DNA of 64,000 bases. Source: Eucalyptus grandis. Its lineage: Eukaryota; Streptophyta; Magnoliopsida; Myrtales; Myrtaceae. The DNA lies in contig NC_052614.1 of NCBI RefSeq assembly GCF_016545825.1, positions 12,418,559 through 12,482,558 on the forward strand, read 5' to 3'. This document shows, one piece after another, positions 11,701-29,400 of this stretch (positions within the stretch are counted from its first letter, which is position 1; every line of letters begins with the position of its first letter). A program made the position numbers and the translations under genes. The notes below the pieces were generated by a model. It made no database searches. It saw nothing but the letters and a program-made list of their open reading frames with translations, and was not told the origin of the DNA.

Positions 11701-13882
11701 CTGTTTCAACGAAGGAAACGAAGGAAAATAATGAAGGTGTTGCTACTATAACAAAGATAAGAGGAAGTGAAGTATGCAAGTCAAGAAGCAAGTCATCAAC
11801 CATGCCAGCCACATATGGGAGAGGAGTTCAGAATCAGTCAATGGGAAAAAAGAGGAGTTCAGAATCAGTCAATGGGAAAAACTATGAAGTCGGTGATGGA
11901 ACTTCTAAACTTCATATGTTCAACTCTAAGTGAAGATCTGTTGAAGAACAGTTATTCAGTTTTGACTTATATAACAAAATGGGTAACAGTTTTCTTTTTT
12001 TTTTTGTTTTAGTATAAGTCGATTCCTTCTCTCATTAGCCTTTTTTTCTTCTTCGTAAGGCGTATGTACTATATATAGAAAAACAGAGCAAGCTAGACAT
12101 TATGCTATTAGATGAACACTTTATCTTCAGTACAAAAAGAATAAAGCAAAAACTTCTCGATCGTTTTCATTAGCCTTTCTTTCTTTCACTTTGATTCATC
12201 TTCAAAAATAGTGTATGTGGAGTCAAAGTTCAAGAAACATTTCTATACTTTGTATTTTCTTTTATTTTCTTTTATTTTCTCGCTTGATTTATAAAGGTAG
12301 GGGAGAAAAAAAGAGAAAAAGGAAAAAAAAAACTAAGCGGAGCACAAAGGTGAAACGCACTGATGTTGTCCACCGCAAAGGGGGCCCACGACATCTTTTT
12401 TTTTTTTTTTCCTTTGGTTCTAAAAAGCGCCCACGACAAGTTAGTGGATGACTCGAACAGGAAGCCACGTGCAAGAAAAAGCAAGCCGAAGAGACCGCGT
12501 CGTCATTGGCGGCGGGACCTTTGTCAAAAGAGGTCCTTTCATTGCTGAATATATATATATAGAGGGTTGTTCTTTTTTGGCTTCAAATTAATTTCATTAT
12601 TAAATCTAACGAAATACGAGAAATTAAAATGACTAAAAACGGCATTAATAGTCCAATCCCAAACGCTAAATTTTTTGAGAGAAAAGGAACTAAAACTTTA
12701 AAAATAAAAGCCAGTGCCGAATGCCCACGTGGTCATTTACCATTAGAGGAATGTCCTTTTCGAGAAGATAACGAGCGAGATATCCTCATGCATTATTTAG
12801 TATTATGGTTTTGGATGTTCCTGTAGTTAATTGGACATTTCGATAGTACTAGACTACCATTTCGGCGAGTGATATTCAGGCCAATCCTTTCTGAGTTTGA
12901 AATTTCGGAATTGGCCAAGTCAAAGATTCGATGAAATTTTCTTTTCTTAAGCATTTAGGACAACAAGTTGAGTAAAATGAACGACGTTGAACTGCAGACT
13001 TAAAAGTCCAAAGTGAATGCATTCAAAGACTACACGTGGACCTAGAGTTGATAGACGTCAAGGACCAAATCCACAACCCTCCACGTGCCTTGAAATCGCT
13101 TCTGATGCCAACAACTATGGCCGTGACCGGCACTAAAATTTCATCTCTCGGCAAGTTTAAATTTAAAAAAAAAAATGAGATAATAATAAAACCAAAACAC
13201 ATTCAATGATCCTCAAAAAAAAAAAAAAAAAAATTTCATCTCTCGGCATGAAAATCATAAAACACATTCAATGATCCTCAAAAAAAAAAAAAAAAACATG
13301 AAATCATAACTTGTGAATAATAAAAATATTTACAGTCAACTTGAAAGTGTGAAGCATGCAGATATCGACATATAAAAATAAAAAATATAATCCTGTTCGG
13401 CGCCTCTTTCGGGGATCACCGAGGATGACCCTCGCAGGGGCCAACATCTCCTGGCTTCCACCACCGGTCATTCAGCCGGCCGGGATTCCGTGGCCCCCGG
13501 TTAATGAAAGAAATTATATAATTTATATGAATTAGCAAAACTTCTCGCATAAGCATTACCCCCACTCACATACCAACCATCAATTTTTCATGGAATATTT
13601 CTAAAAAGAAATTCCACACATTAAAAAAAAAAAAAAAGATAAATAGCGCCTTTTCGCGGAGCCAACAGGTGGCACGCGCGCGACCGCTACATTCATTTCC
13701 GCCCCGCACGCGAAGAGCCAGAGCCGCCCGAGCAACGACGACGTCGTTCGCCCTTTCCCCCGCCGATACAAATACGAAGAGGCCCCTCGCCACCCGTTGC
13801 AACGAAGAAGAAGAAGCAGATAGAGAGAGAAAGAGAAGAGAGAGAGAGAGAGAGAGAACGTCGGCGTGATCTGGAAAAAGCG
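8780..13882. other. 5.1-kb intergenic region, no supported gene
   Basis: AT-rich DNA with many A and T runs. Short open frames at 9158-9379, 10610-10858 and 11622-11933 match nothing I know. The stretch 11330-11600 has repeated AT-rich wording like old MITE debris. TATA-like strings occur near 12070 and 12549, without a gene I can attach to them. A GC-rich patch at 13395-13500 is unexplained. From about 13640 the DNA becomes GC-rich, probably the dioxygenase promoter and leader, and ends in a GA microsatellite (13824-13858). Confidence 0.5.
11821..11881. repeat. 31-bp tandem duplication
   Basis: The unit beginning GAGGAGTTCAGAATCAGTCA occurs at 11821-11851 and again at 11852-11881, almost identical. 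It lies in an unrecognised open frame (11622-11933), which it lengthens. It looks like a recent slippage duplication. Confidence 0.8.
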
Positions 13883-16800
13883 ATGGCGAAGCAGAGCGGC
13901 GGCGACGGCGACGGCGACGGCGACGGCGCCTTCGAGGTCGCGAAGGTCTCCAACCTCAACTGCATCGACCTCTCCAGCTCCGACCTCCACCAATCCGTCG
14001 CCCTCCTCAAGCAGGTCCCTTCCTCTCGATCCTTTCGCCGGCCGATGAGGCGGCGCCGGTTTCTTCTCTCTCTTTCCGATCTCGCGGCTGATTTTCCCGA
14101 GCTCGATGTTCTCTTCTTCTTTTTTTTGTGAGCGCGCGCGCGCAGGCGTGCTTGGATTGCGGATTCTTCTACGTGATCAACCACGGGATAAGCCGGGAGT
14201 TCATGGAGGAGGTGTTCGAGCAGAGCCGGCGGTTCTTCGATCTGCCGGCGGCCGAGAAGATGAAGCTCCTGAGGAACGAGAAGCACCGGGGCTACACTCC
14301 CCTGCTCGACGAGCTCCTCGATCCTGGGAATCAGCTCCACGGTTCGGTCTCTCCGACGTCTATATCACTTAGCATCTCCTCGCGTGCGTGCGTGCGTGTC
14401 CGTGACGTGCAATGTCGGGATGTACATGTGTTCGCGTCGCGCGCTGCAGTGCATGCGCGTCTCTGTTTGTAATCTGGAGCCAGGAGAATTCTTCAGGCGC
14501 GTTAGAGAATCGGTCATAGCGGATTCTGCTTCCGGAACCAAAATCTTGCTCCTGAAAAATCGGTAGGGAGAAGATTGGTAGCAAGAAAATTCTAGACGCG
14601 AGCTTTTCGGAAGTGGAAAGGCTATGAGTCGTTTATAAATAGCTTGTTCTGTGGATAAGAACGCGGATGGATATAAGCCGTGACTCGAACCAGAAATAGA
14701 ACAAAAGCATGTGGACAAAAGTGTGTTTATGCTTCTTTTGAAAAAAACATGTCCCTGCGCATCAATTGGTGAATAGGTTGACTTGTAGCATTATCCTGAT
14801 TTTTCCGGCAGATGCTAATCGATGATTTTGATGTTCCGTTATATGTCAGTAGGAGATTACAAAGAGGGGTATTATATTGGCGTGGAAGTTCCTGAGGATG
14901 ATCCTGAAGCACAAAAACCCTTTTATGGGCCAAATGTTTGGCCTGCCTCCGGTGAGAAATCGAGAGGATGGATTAGTGGTTATTAGCTTCTGCAGACATG
15001 TCAGTTATCCTTCAATTGTTATTCTTCTTCCCTTCTTTGCTAGAAATATTGCCTGGATGGAGAGAAACTATGGAGAAGTATCACCAAAAGGCATTGTAAG
15101 TCTTACAAACTTACCATACCCACAATATATAATTTGCATTTTCTTTATTCTGCTGTTTTGTCATAAAATCAGCCACCTATTTTTTCTAATGCTTGATGTG
15201 CATTTAGAGAGGTAGCAAAGTCAGTGGCAAGGATCATAGCACTTGCACTTGATCTGGAAATCGATTTCTTTGATAAGCCAGAAATGCTGGGGAAGTCTAT
15301 TGCCACCTTGCGCTTACTACACTATGGAGGTGAAATTTCATTTCACAGTCTCTGCAGTTAAACAAGATAATTTTTTTTTTAAGTTATACTGACATTTTAA
15401 TTGTAATGTAGGAGAAGTTTCTGATCCCTCACAAGGACTCTATGGAGCAGGAGCTCATTCTGACTATGGTTTAATTACCCTATTGGCAACAGATGATGTG
15501 TTAGGTCTACAAGTATGAAGCATGCTGTAACATGTTATATTAATCATTTTCTGTGCACCAACTACCTTGTGTGCTTATTTTCAGTGGATTCTATTGTGTT
15601 TTGTAGATATGCAAGGATAAGGATGCAAATCCTTGTGTTTGGGAATATGTAGCACCAGTCAAAGGGTAGGTCATTGTAAACTCTGCTGAAAAAAATTAAA
15701 GTTCTAGCTTTGCCCTTCTTCAGTTATATTCTCTTTAAGATACATTGATTTTATCGAATTCCTTTTTTGTGAATAAGTTATGAAATATTCTGGTTGCACA
15801 CATAATATGTCATTATGCCATATTTTTTTGAGCTCTTCCTCTTTTTCATGCCAAGCAATTTCAGTGTTTGCCCATATTGTCTGTAATCTCATGAAAGGTT
15901 CTCTGTGTCTTGGTAAAATTAGGTCATGGTATTGGCTTAAAGTCATGTACATTCCCCAATGCACGTCGACATATGCATTTTCTAAAATCACAGGTTCTTG
16001 ATGAACCATAAGTCAAAGTCTTCCAGCTTGTATTGGTGTTAATTCTTTCTAAGGAAACTTCTTTGCATGGCATCGGAGCTTGCTAAGTCAATAAGGTTAA
16101 TTGACCTTGAAGTTTTGGTATAGAAGATATCGTAGAAAAGAACTTATTATTTTCTATGAAAAATGACAAGTTTTGCCATTGGCTTGTTGCTGGCAGAGCT
16201 TTCATTGTGAATCTTGGCGATATGCTGGAGCGGTGGAGCAACTGTATCTTCAAGTAAGGACATCTATGATCTCTCAGCTTAAAAGTTAGCTGAAAATGCA
16301 TCTGCATGTTAAGTGTGGCATAAGTATACTGCTAGGAGCTAGGAGTGGCTTAAGACTGAGCGCCGCATTTAGCTGGTCTTAAATCACACGTCTTGTCTGG
16401 AGGAAAAAAAAATGCTTTGGCCTGATCTTTTCTCCTAAATGCCAGTTTTACAGATACAGCTAGTTTTATGAGTCCCAAATGTGTGGATAGTCTTGTTTTC
16501 AGTTAAAAATTCATTTCATGAGTTTGCATTCCGAGTAAAGCAATTGTCTAGCTGTATTTCTTTCCCACCAATGTTCTCTGTATTCAATGAAGTAAAGACA
16601 GTAGTCAAGTCAGTTTCAAACCCATCAAGAAAGTTTCTAAGAACATTTTTTAGGCTCCATGCTTATTTCATGGCCATATTGTAATTCATGAAATGAGCAT
16701 GAAGACCCCCCAGAAAGCTTCAGAGGAAATGGGTTTTATGGAATGCTCATCTCATTACCTTGTCATATTTCCTTCACTGAACACATCTAGACCTCTTTCC

Positions 16801-18074
16801 TCAACTCGCTTTTATGTTCTTTCTATGTGTTTAAATTTCTTTTCCTGATGCACTTTGCTTTTGCTTTTATCAGGTCCACGTTGCACAGAGTTCTAGGAAA
16901 TGGCCAGCAGAGATATTCCGTAAATCTCCTGCTTTATCTCAGGCCTTGAAGGCCTCTTTAAGCATTTAACAATTTCCTCCAGCTTTTTCATCTGAGATAA
17001 GCTCGTTACAAAGATATTTTAAATCCAAATTTCAAGTACTAACCCACCTTTTTCCTCCATTGAGAGCAATCACTTGGTTGTTGTCATATTGGGAGAACCG
17101 TAAGATCCTGTTTCTTTAGCACTTTGATAAGTTGGTTTGAGCTCAACTTGAAATAGCACATTATCGTTGTTCAACCTACTCTTTAACTTCATATTTGTTC
17201 TTCACCATTACTTGGTATTCTGCTGTACTTATCGCTGCAATAGAAGATTGCTGCTGCTTTCTTTTCAGGGTTGAGCAGATAAGATTGCTACTTGAGAAAA
17301 TCAAGGATCATCCGTTCCTTAATAACTCTGCTCTTTATGCAGATTGCGTATTTTGTAGAACCTAGTCATGATTGTCTTGTGGAGTGCCTGCCGTCCTGCA
17401 AGTCAGATGATAATCCTCCCAAGTAAGTCAGAATACCATGATCCAAGTAGGAGCCTGGTTGTGCTGATAATAACTGAGTACTTTGTTGTTGATTCTAACC
17501 TTAACCAAATACGTGACCCATTTAGTCAGTGCTAGTGAATAATTTCTATAATAAGTCGTGTGAGAGCATATAATTGGTGTTTTTCTCAGTTTCTACTTTT
17601 CTAGTCCAGGACATAATATATTTCCTGCATCATATTCTGGGAAATGGTTTTTCAATCTCTCCATACATTTCCTATAGATCTCCATAATAAATTTTCTTTC
17701 CTGTGATGCTCAGCATTTCATACACATGCCTTAATCTCCATAAATTCTGATTTTGAATTATATCTGGATTGAAGTCTTGGTGTTAGGCCTGCCAGTTTGT
17801 AAGTCGCTGGCAAGATAGATTAGGCCATTCTTGCTTAGTGCTGTATAATTTGGCGTGTACATTGTGGAAAACTCCTTGTTTTGGCTGTTCTTTTTTGCTT
17901 TTCTGGGATATTACACCACAAATCTGGTGTGCTTGACCGGCTGCGGCTCTTGAACTGACTAGGAGTTCTCTCTATGTTACCAGGTTTCCTCCTATCAAAT
18001 GCGGGACTTACCTGAGCCAGCGCTACAGCGATACTCATACTGACCTTAATACATACAGAGCAGGACAGACTTGA
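13883..18074 (+). CDS. 2-oxoglutarate/Fe(II)-dependent dioxygenase (At3g50210/DIN11-like)
   Basis: Complete gene, 11 exons: 13883-14014, 14146-14341, 14853-14951, 15044-15095, 15208-15329, 15412-15512, 15607-15665, 16197-16253, 16874-16919, 17343-17422, 17984-18074. They join to 1035 bases (344 aa plus stop) with every phase consistent. The N-terminal DIOX_N part has CGFFYVINHGI near residues 48-58. The catalytic half has the iron ligands His216 and Asp218 (AHSDYG), the distal His277 (LHRVLGNG) and the 2-oxoglutarate-binding Arg286-x-Ser288. The enzyme would couple 2-oxoglutarate decarboxylation to oxidation of an unknown small molecule, in the cytosol (no targeting peptide seen). The group that includes Arabidopsis At3g50210 fits best, from memory. 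Residues 6-15 are a Gly-Asp repeat coded by a GGCGAC microsatellite. It converges with the malic enzyme gene. Confidence 0.9.
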
Positions 18075-19066
18075 GCGGGCCTCATCCGGCGGCCTTGGCC
18101 ATCCACACTGGTTGGTGATCTAAATAGGATTTTAGTATCATTCATTGTATCATATAGGCGCCACAAGGCACGTATCCCATAATAATCTTGATATCCCTCG
18201 GCCATTCATGGTTGATCTTTCTCATGTAATGACTGCCATCCTGATAATTATGGGGATCAGAATAGCAAGCTGTCATCTGAAATACAACCATGGCAATTTA
18301 GGCATGCCAATGCCCGGTAATTTTCGCCTTTGTTTCGAACATGGGAAACACAACTCGTGGCTTTTGCTTGTAGAAGGCTCGACATTTCCTATAAAGCAGC
18401 ATGATACCATTCAGAGGCGATTCTATTCAGACTTCAGGAGTTTTGGTCTTGAACTTCTCTTTTAGGTCAATCCCCAAAAAAAAAGGTTAATTCAAAAGGT
18501 AAGGCTTTTCCTTACACTTCTCTCACATTTCTTACACTTATAACTTAATCATTAGTTACTTTGACAATCGATGTGGACAACCTCAATAAAGTTCACTACA
18601 AGGATTAATTTAGGTGTAGCTTCTTGAACACCTAAGCTAAAAGTCAATCAAGTTGAGAGAACCAAGCATCCCACTTACAAATTTTGTCGCAGTCGAACGA
18701 GAACTACACAAATATAATGGTCATGTTCATGTTGTGAGTCAACACTTCTGAGGTCGTTTGACTAGGAAAAGGCGTACGCCAAAGTCCATGCACAACGATC
18801 GGGGTTCGAACCCACCGGGACAGGGGGAGGGAGAAAGGGAAAACCTTTGAGATGGATGAACAGAACTGCACCGAAGCACTCGTATTTAGAAAGATGTGGT
18901 GTCCGCGGTAACATGAGGCACCTACAGTCTGGACATACAAAAGAACTCGACGAGACTTAGCATGATGAAAGCGAGGACAACAGCTCATGACAGATTTATT
19001 GTTGCTACAAGCACCTCGAGAACGCGGCCGACATAACCACATAGCGGTAGCAGACGCCCGGTCACT
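18075..19066. other. Convergent 3' intergenic region
   Basis: This is the roughly 1-kb space between the stops of the dioxygenase (+) and malic enzyme (-) genes, so it should hold both 3' UTRs. A tRNA-promoter-like patch lies at 18745-18820 (separate entry). No further open frame is convincing. Confidence 0.6.
18745..18820 (+). repeat. Possible tRNA-derived SINE fragment
   Basis: GGGGTTCGAACCC near 18799-18811 is a perfect Pol III B-box/T-arm motif. Upstream lies GGCGTACGCCAAAGTCCATG, and an A-box would fall near 18750 but is weak. I cannot fold a full tRNA cloverleaf, so a tRNA-derived SINE head is more likely than a tRNA gene. No poly-A tail or target duplication was identified. Confidence 0.35.
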
Positions 19067-23758
<4,692 letters not shown>

Positions 23759-25595
23759 CTCCGCCCTCCTCCTCGCTTCTTCGAAAGCTCGAACGTCGAA
23801 CGACTACCGCGGCGGAACTGAGAAGAGAGGACCAGAGAGCACGCGAGCAGTGTGAACTAGAAAAGGTACACGGATCACCAGCTCCTCTCGGGAACGAATG
23901 CGCTACGGACACGTTGCATTGGCTCTCTTTTTGTAGGAATGATGATGCGCGTCGCGGGAAAGTCCGGATCGGGACAAAAGGTCAAAAAACCGGATAAGCT
24001 GTAATAAAATATCCTGCGCGCGCTGTCGCTGCTAGGCTGTCAAACTCGTGGTCAATTGCATGGACGGGATAAGAACGCGTAAATTTCAGGGATGAGTTTT
24101 AACTTCTACGCTCTCTCTAAGAATAGAAAAGTAAAAATTTGAAAGTCAACGTACAATAAAAATAAAATAGGATTAATAAATAAATAAAAACTCGTGGTCA
24201 TTTCGGAGCTGTTTGACCTCAGTATTTGAGTGACTCTCGTTAAAGCGGAAGTGGCGGGGGATCACGATGATCGGGTTCGATGCAGATCATCGCGGCGGAT
24301 AAAAAGGCGATCGATCGAGAGAGAGGAGAAGAAAAGGAGATGGCGACGTGTCATCATTTTGTCATTTTTTTTTCTTTTTTGGGTGTCAGTAGGGACGGTT
24401 TCGCCGTCGGCAAAGCACGATCGTCTCTCTTTGTTTTGGCTGCTTTCGCGGGGATCTCGTTCGTTTCGTATTTTTAATGAGTGACCGGGGGCTGAGGACG
24501 AGAGACGTGCACCCGCAGCTAGCGTGTCGTCTCCACTCATCGTGGAGGTTGGACGGTCGGTAGCGCTCGAATGTTCAATTTTAGTTATAATTATTCACTT
24601 TATCTGAATTTTCAATGTTCATGATTGACGAATTGGCCGACATGTGCCAAATTTTAAAGAGAGAGAGAGTGGTGGAGTGGTCTCCCCAGATTGGTCATGA
24701 CGACAGTTAAGTTTAATGGTGGCACCACCTTAGAGGCAGGGGTGGCACACAACAAAGTTTAAGTATCGCATCTAATGTCATTAATTTTTTTTTTAACGAA
24801 TTGATTATATGAAACTAATTTTGAGAAATCTGGATATTTAATCGAAATGAGAATTAGAAAGAAAGGTGCGTGAACCGACCAGGATTTGCTCATGCAAAGC
24901 AAAACAAGTACCCCGCATTTACAAAGAAGCCACCGAACCTGACATAGATTGGGGCTTTAACATGATTTAGTCGACACAAGATGTCCATGGCAATGATGCT
25001 CCTAATATTCGAGGTAATTGTCGGCATTTCGCAGTCCAGGGATGCATATGTTCATCCACAGGGCGACATTTATCCAAGGAAATGATGACAATGACAATGG
25101 GTCAAATTTAGCAATTTAAGGTTCGCATCTCATTCGACACAAGAAAATTTTTGAACTACCTTGTATATACACATTATATCACTGTCAAGTCGCATAGTCC
25201 AGATAAAACAAAGACATCCACCTATAAGTTCAAAGTAAAATAAGGGGGTTAGCAAAAAAAAATTGAGATGACTGGAATTAGGGACCTGGTCCTGTCCAGT
25301 TCAGACAATGAGAATACTTCGTATTTCTGGGGCAATCGAAAAAACGATATTTGAATTTCAAGGAATATGACTATGACTTCAAAGAATGCTGGACGAATGA
25401 TTTAAGTTAGAGAGTGAAGGGCTTCCTCCACTGAGGCTTCTCGATCACCTGAGTTCTCGTCTGGAGTTTGGGTCGTCTGGAGTCTAGGTGGACACTTTCT
25501 TATCGTCTATGCGTTCTTTGAAGCCACTCTTGAGTATTTTAAGGGTAAAGGAGATATATCACGCTTAAGGACCAACGGCTGACAAGCCCAGACAA
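23759..25595. other. NADP-ME promoter side and golgin 3' flank
   Basis: About 23759-24550 should hold the 5' UTR and promoter of the leftward malic enzyme gene; I see no clear TATA box. The part next to 25596 is the expected golgin 3' UTR. Short open frames at 24230-24540 are GC/GA-rich and not recognised. No mobile element is evident. Confidence 0.5.
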
Positions 25596-26367
25596 TCACG
25601 GTAACGTGGGGTTGGCAAGTCCCATAGACTCTGCGACTTCACTGGCAGAAAATTTGTCTGCTTGTTCCTGTTACAAAGGCAAAATAAACAAGCAATAAGG
25701 TTGCAGGATTTGGCAGATCTAGCATATGCAGAAGTTGATGCGGCTTATCTATCTACATCCTCATTCTAAGATCAATCTAGCATGGTTTCTCACTCAGAAC
25801 TCTTATCTCATCATTGATCTGATCATCTAATTTAGAAGAATAAAGAGTCGGGAGTATATCTGATCCAGTCAGTTAATCAAAAATGCTACATGCTTATTAT
25901 GAATGGCCACAATAGTAAGTACCTGAAGGTGATGCAGAAGATACATCAAGAAGAGATGTACAAATACCTGCAAAATTACAACAGCTATCATGAGAAAAAC
26001 CATCATGAGAAAAACCATCCGTCAAAACTGTCCCCATCATGAATTCATGTACTAGCGTCAACTAGTTACCAGGTAAAAAAGTAGAAGCAGCCGAGCTGTT
26101 GGGTATCTCCAAAGAAATCTAGTTGCCCTTGCAGCGCCGGAATCTAACAATTTAGCTGCCTTTTGCAACTGCATTGGACATGTTAAACCAATCAAAACAA
26201 AAAGGAAACAAAAAAGGAGGAAAGTTGGATGGGCAAAGTGAGAGGAATCACTTGTATGCTTGCCCCAGCCATATGACGGTGATGCAAGGGAAGAGGCCTG
26301 CAGATTAAAGTATTGAGAGCAACTCAAATTAAACTTGTTCTGAAGTGAGGTACAACACTGTGTAAGG

Positions 26368-26405
<38 letters not shown>

Positions 26406-29400
26406 CTCCTCCCACCCCCCCAAAAAAAAAAAAAAAAAAAACAATGGCCAGAACCATATTGCTAACTACATAAGAAATACAAGACGAATCAACATACTCG
26501 AGCGCTTTCATTTCAGCATCCTCTTCCCATGACGATGAAGCTCTGCGTGAAACCCTACTTCTTTCTGCCTCTACCTGGTCAATCAAGCAGTTCATAAACC
26601 AAAAAGAACATTGATGTAATAGGTTCTACAAAGATTCAAAGTACAGGTAACTGTCGTCAATTAAGGGACATAAACCATATACCCTACCTGTGCTTCTTGA
26701 GTACGCTTCAGTTCCTTTTCCAATTGAAATTCTGCCGCAGCCTTTTCACTAGCCATGGTTTCTAGTTGTGTTTGCTTGTAGTACTGTCATAACAATGAAC
26801 ATGTGAGTTGAATGTGGTAACCAGACAATTTGAAACAAAGAGTTTAGATTACCAATAGATCAGTAAGCTCACGATAACGCTTCTCAAGCTCCATATGCTC
26901 CTGCAAAAAAGAAGTAAACAGAGAAAAAACTATTCACTGATAGCAAAAATATTTGCATAAGATGGAACAAGACGTTCAGGCAAAATCAACAAACTGAGCA
27001 AAGACAAGAAAACTTGCTGAAGGAAATCCTTAATAGCTATTTCATCTTATCTCGGCAACATAAATATATCATCATTCAGAAGATAGGCAAAGATTGTCAA
27101 GGAACACTAGCAGGTGGATAACTTTAAGGAAAGATGTGATTAAGTGAATAATGATCCTAAGAGACAACAAAAAGAAACAACATCTAATATGACCTGCAGA
27201 ACTACATGTGGAACTAATGTCATCTAAAAGGAAGGTGTGACCTATGGTCTAATGCAACCTGCAGGACTATATGCATAAAAACATTACATCTATTTCAGAT
27301 TTTGAAAGGAGATGGTTTAAACCGCATCCATCTAATTATCCTCCCTTTCAATCCCAGGGACTGTTGCCATTTCCTTCCAATGTCAACCGCACTGAGGATA
27401 CATACGCAAAGTAATTGTTATTTCTTACAACTATGCCTGTTCAAGTAAGAGAATGAAATACCAAGCTTGGTGTCAGACCAAATTCAACCCAAACGTACTG
27501 CCAATTAGAAGCTACAACTTCACCTATATGGCCATAGATTCACCTTTTTCCTATGATATTGAACCTTAACATTCTTCCACGCCTACATTTACTTCTGCTG
27601 TGCCACTGGACAATACTCCAACTCTTGAGATACCAGACTTGATGAAGCAAGCAGTAAAAGTAGAAATTTGGAAGACCATGCTAAAGTCAGTGTCACTGCA
27701 CACTTGGCATGAGCCATGTACAGAGTTGTTAGCAGTTCCTACCAGTTTTCATGATTTGGTCTCCAACCCAATAAACAAACACTGCATGAAGGCATTACAT
27801 GACCCGGATAGCCGCTCCTTAAATGTGCTTTAAGTGAAACTTTAGCTCCATTTCACGGATATGAAAAAGAGAAGAAGGATGCCACCATGATCTACAGAAA
27901 TTAGCTTAAAGATCACCTGACGAGAATAGTGCTCAGCATCCCTCTTCATGGCAGCCACTTCAACCTTCATCTTTTGCAATTCAGCCTATAGATAAACCAG
28001 GAGCCATGGTATTAAGTCAAAATACACGTGCAAAATGGTCAAGTAAATTTACTGCAGTTACAAGCTCAAAGATTTATCTTAGAGATTCCAATTACGAGGA
28101 AATCAAAAGTGGAAGTCTCTCCAGTCCTCTTTTACAAGAAGAACAGAGAGAAGCAAGGGGCAAAGAACACCTGCCTCCATAGTGGAAACCTTGTTCTCTG
28201 CATCTCTCTGGCCTCGACGAGCGGATGCTACTTCTTCCTGCCACGCCTGCATCTTCATAATTTAGGGTTTACATGAATGTACAGGGGTCATGACAACATG
28301 CAAAATCTAGACAAGTTAGAAAAATTCCATTATCCATTTTGTTCTCCAGCCACAGTCAAGGTGAGAATGGCATGAGCAGAAGTTTAAAGAAGCATGATGC
28401 ACTAAGAAACTGCAATGGAACAACTGGCTATATATATTTATGTCTAAAGCGTGTATTGAATAAATAGCAAAGCCAATCTGGTATGATTCATGTTCCTTAG
28501 CAGCAAAAGTTACTTGTGAGAACTTGGGTGAATTTTTTCTTCAAATTGACCTCTGAAATACACCTCCAATTAGCAGCAACTATACCACAAATCACACAAC
28601 AAAGATCAGGTCATTCTAAAAGGATACCAAGGACCCTTAAGGATAGGTGAAACTATTACAGTGCTGTACTTTAAAAAGGCAGTAGATTTTACAGAAAATA
28701 AGTCATTCCATCAGTGATTTCCCTCATGAAGTCCATCAACAACTAGGCTCGTATGTGCATGTGAAACAGAAGCTACTACTGATGGCATAGAGTAACGTGC
28801 AAAACTCGGGATGTAACTTAAGCTTTAAACAAGTAGACAAAAACCAAGCCAAGATTAATAAACTAGAAGCAATTACCCATTGACCATATCTTCTAAAGTG
28901 AAGAATAGACATTCCAACTGCACTTTTTAACTGACCCTGTTCTGCATTTTTCCAAAGGGCATGTCTTTGTACAAGAGACTAGACATTTCAAAAGACTCTA
29001 CCACAGAAAAGCACGACTCACATTTGTACCTGAATCAGTTTATTTGTCTCTTCTGGTGACTTCTTTTGTTCACGTCGAACACGGGCTTCCATATCGTGCA
29101 ATTCTTGATTTAAGGATGAATTTTCAACCTAATGTAGTCAAGCTGATAAAATGTAAGCTAAAGCTGCATTCAACTCATATAGTGTCCATGATGAAAGAGA
29201 AAAGGCAGGTTTAATATTAATCGTACCTCCAGAAGGGCCTTTTGCTGCTCAAGTTCGGCTATCCTAGCAGTCCTCTCATCTATGGTCCGCTGAATAAGCA
29301 AGCAAATATGGCATGAAAAAAATTTAGCATCGCTTCACACTCATTTCAAGGCAGAAAACCAGTGTCCAGAGATTTTAGAGACTGCCAAAGCATTGCCCCA

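Noticed and set aside
11622..11933. 103-codon frame on the + strand
   Set aside because: No recognisable motif, contains a 31-bp tandem duplication and lies in AT-rich debris; kept only as a repeat feature.
13693..14340. 215-codon frame on the - strand
   Set aside because: Antisense to exons 1-2 of the dioxygenase and across its GA-rich leader (poly-Ser/Leu/Arg); no known protein wording.
27600..27833. 77-codon frame in a golgin intron
   Set aside because: It could be a scrap of a mobile element, but I recognise no domain, and the intron splices cleanly around it.
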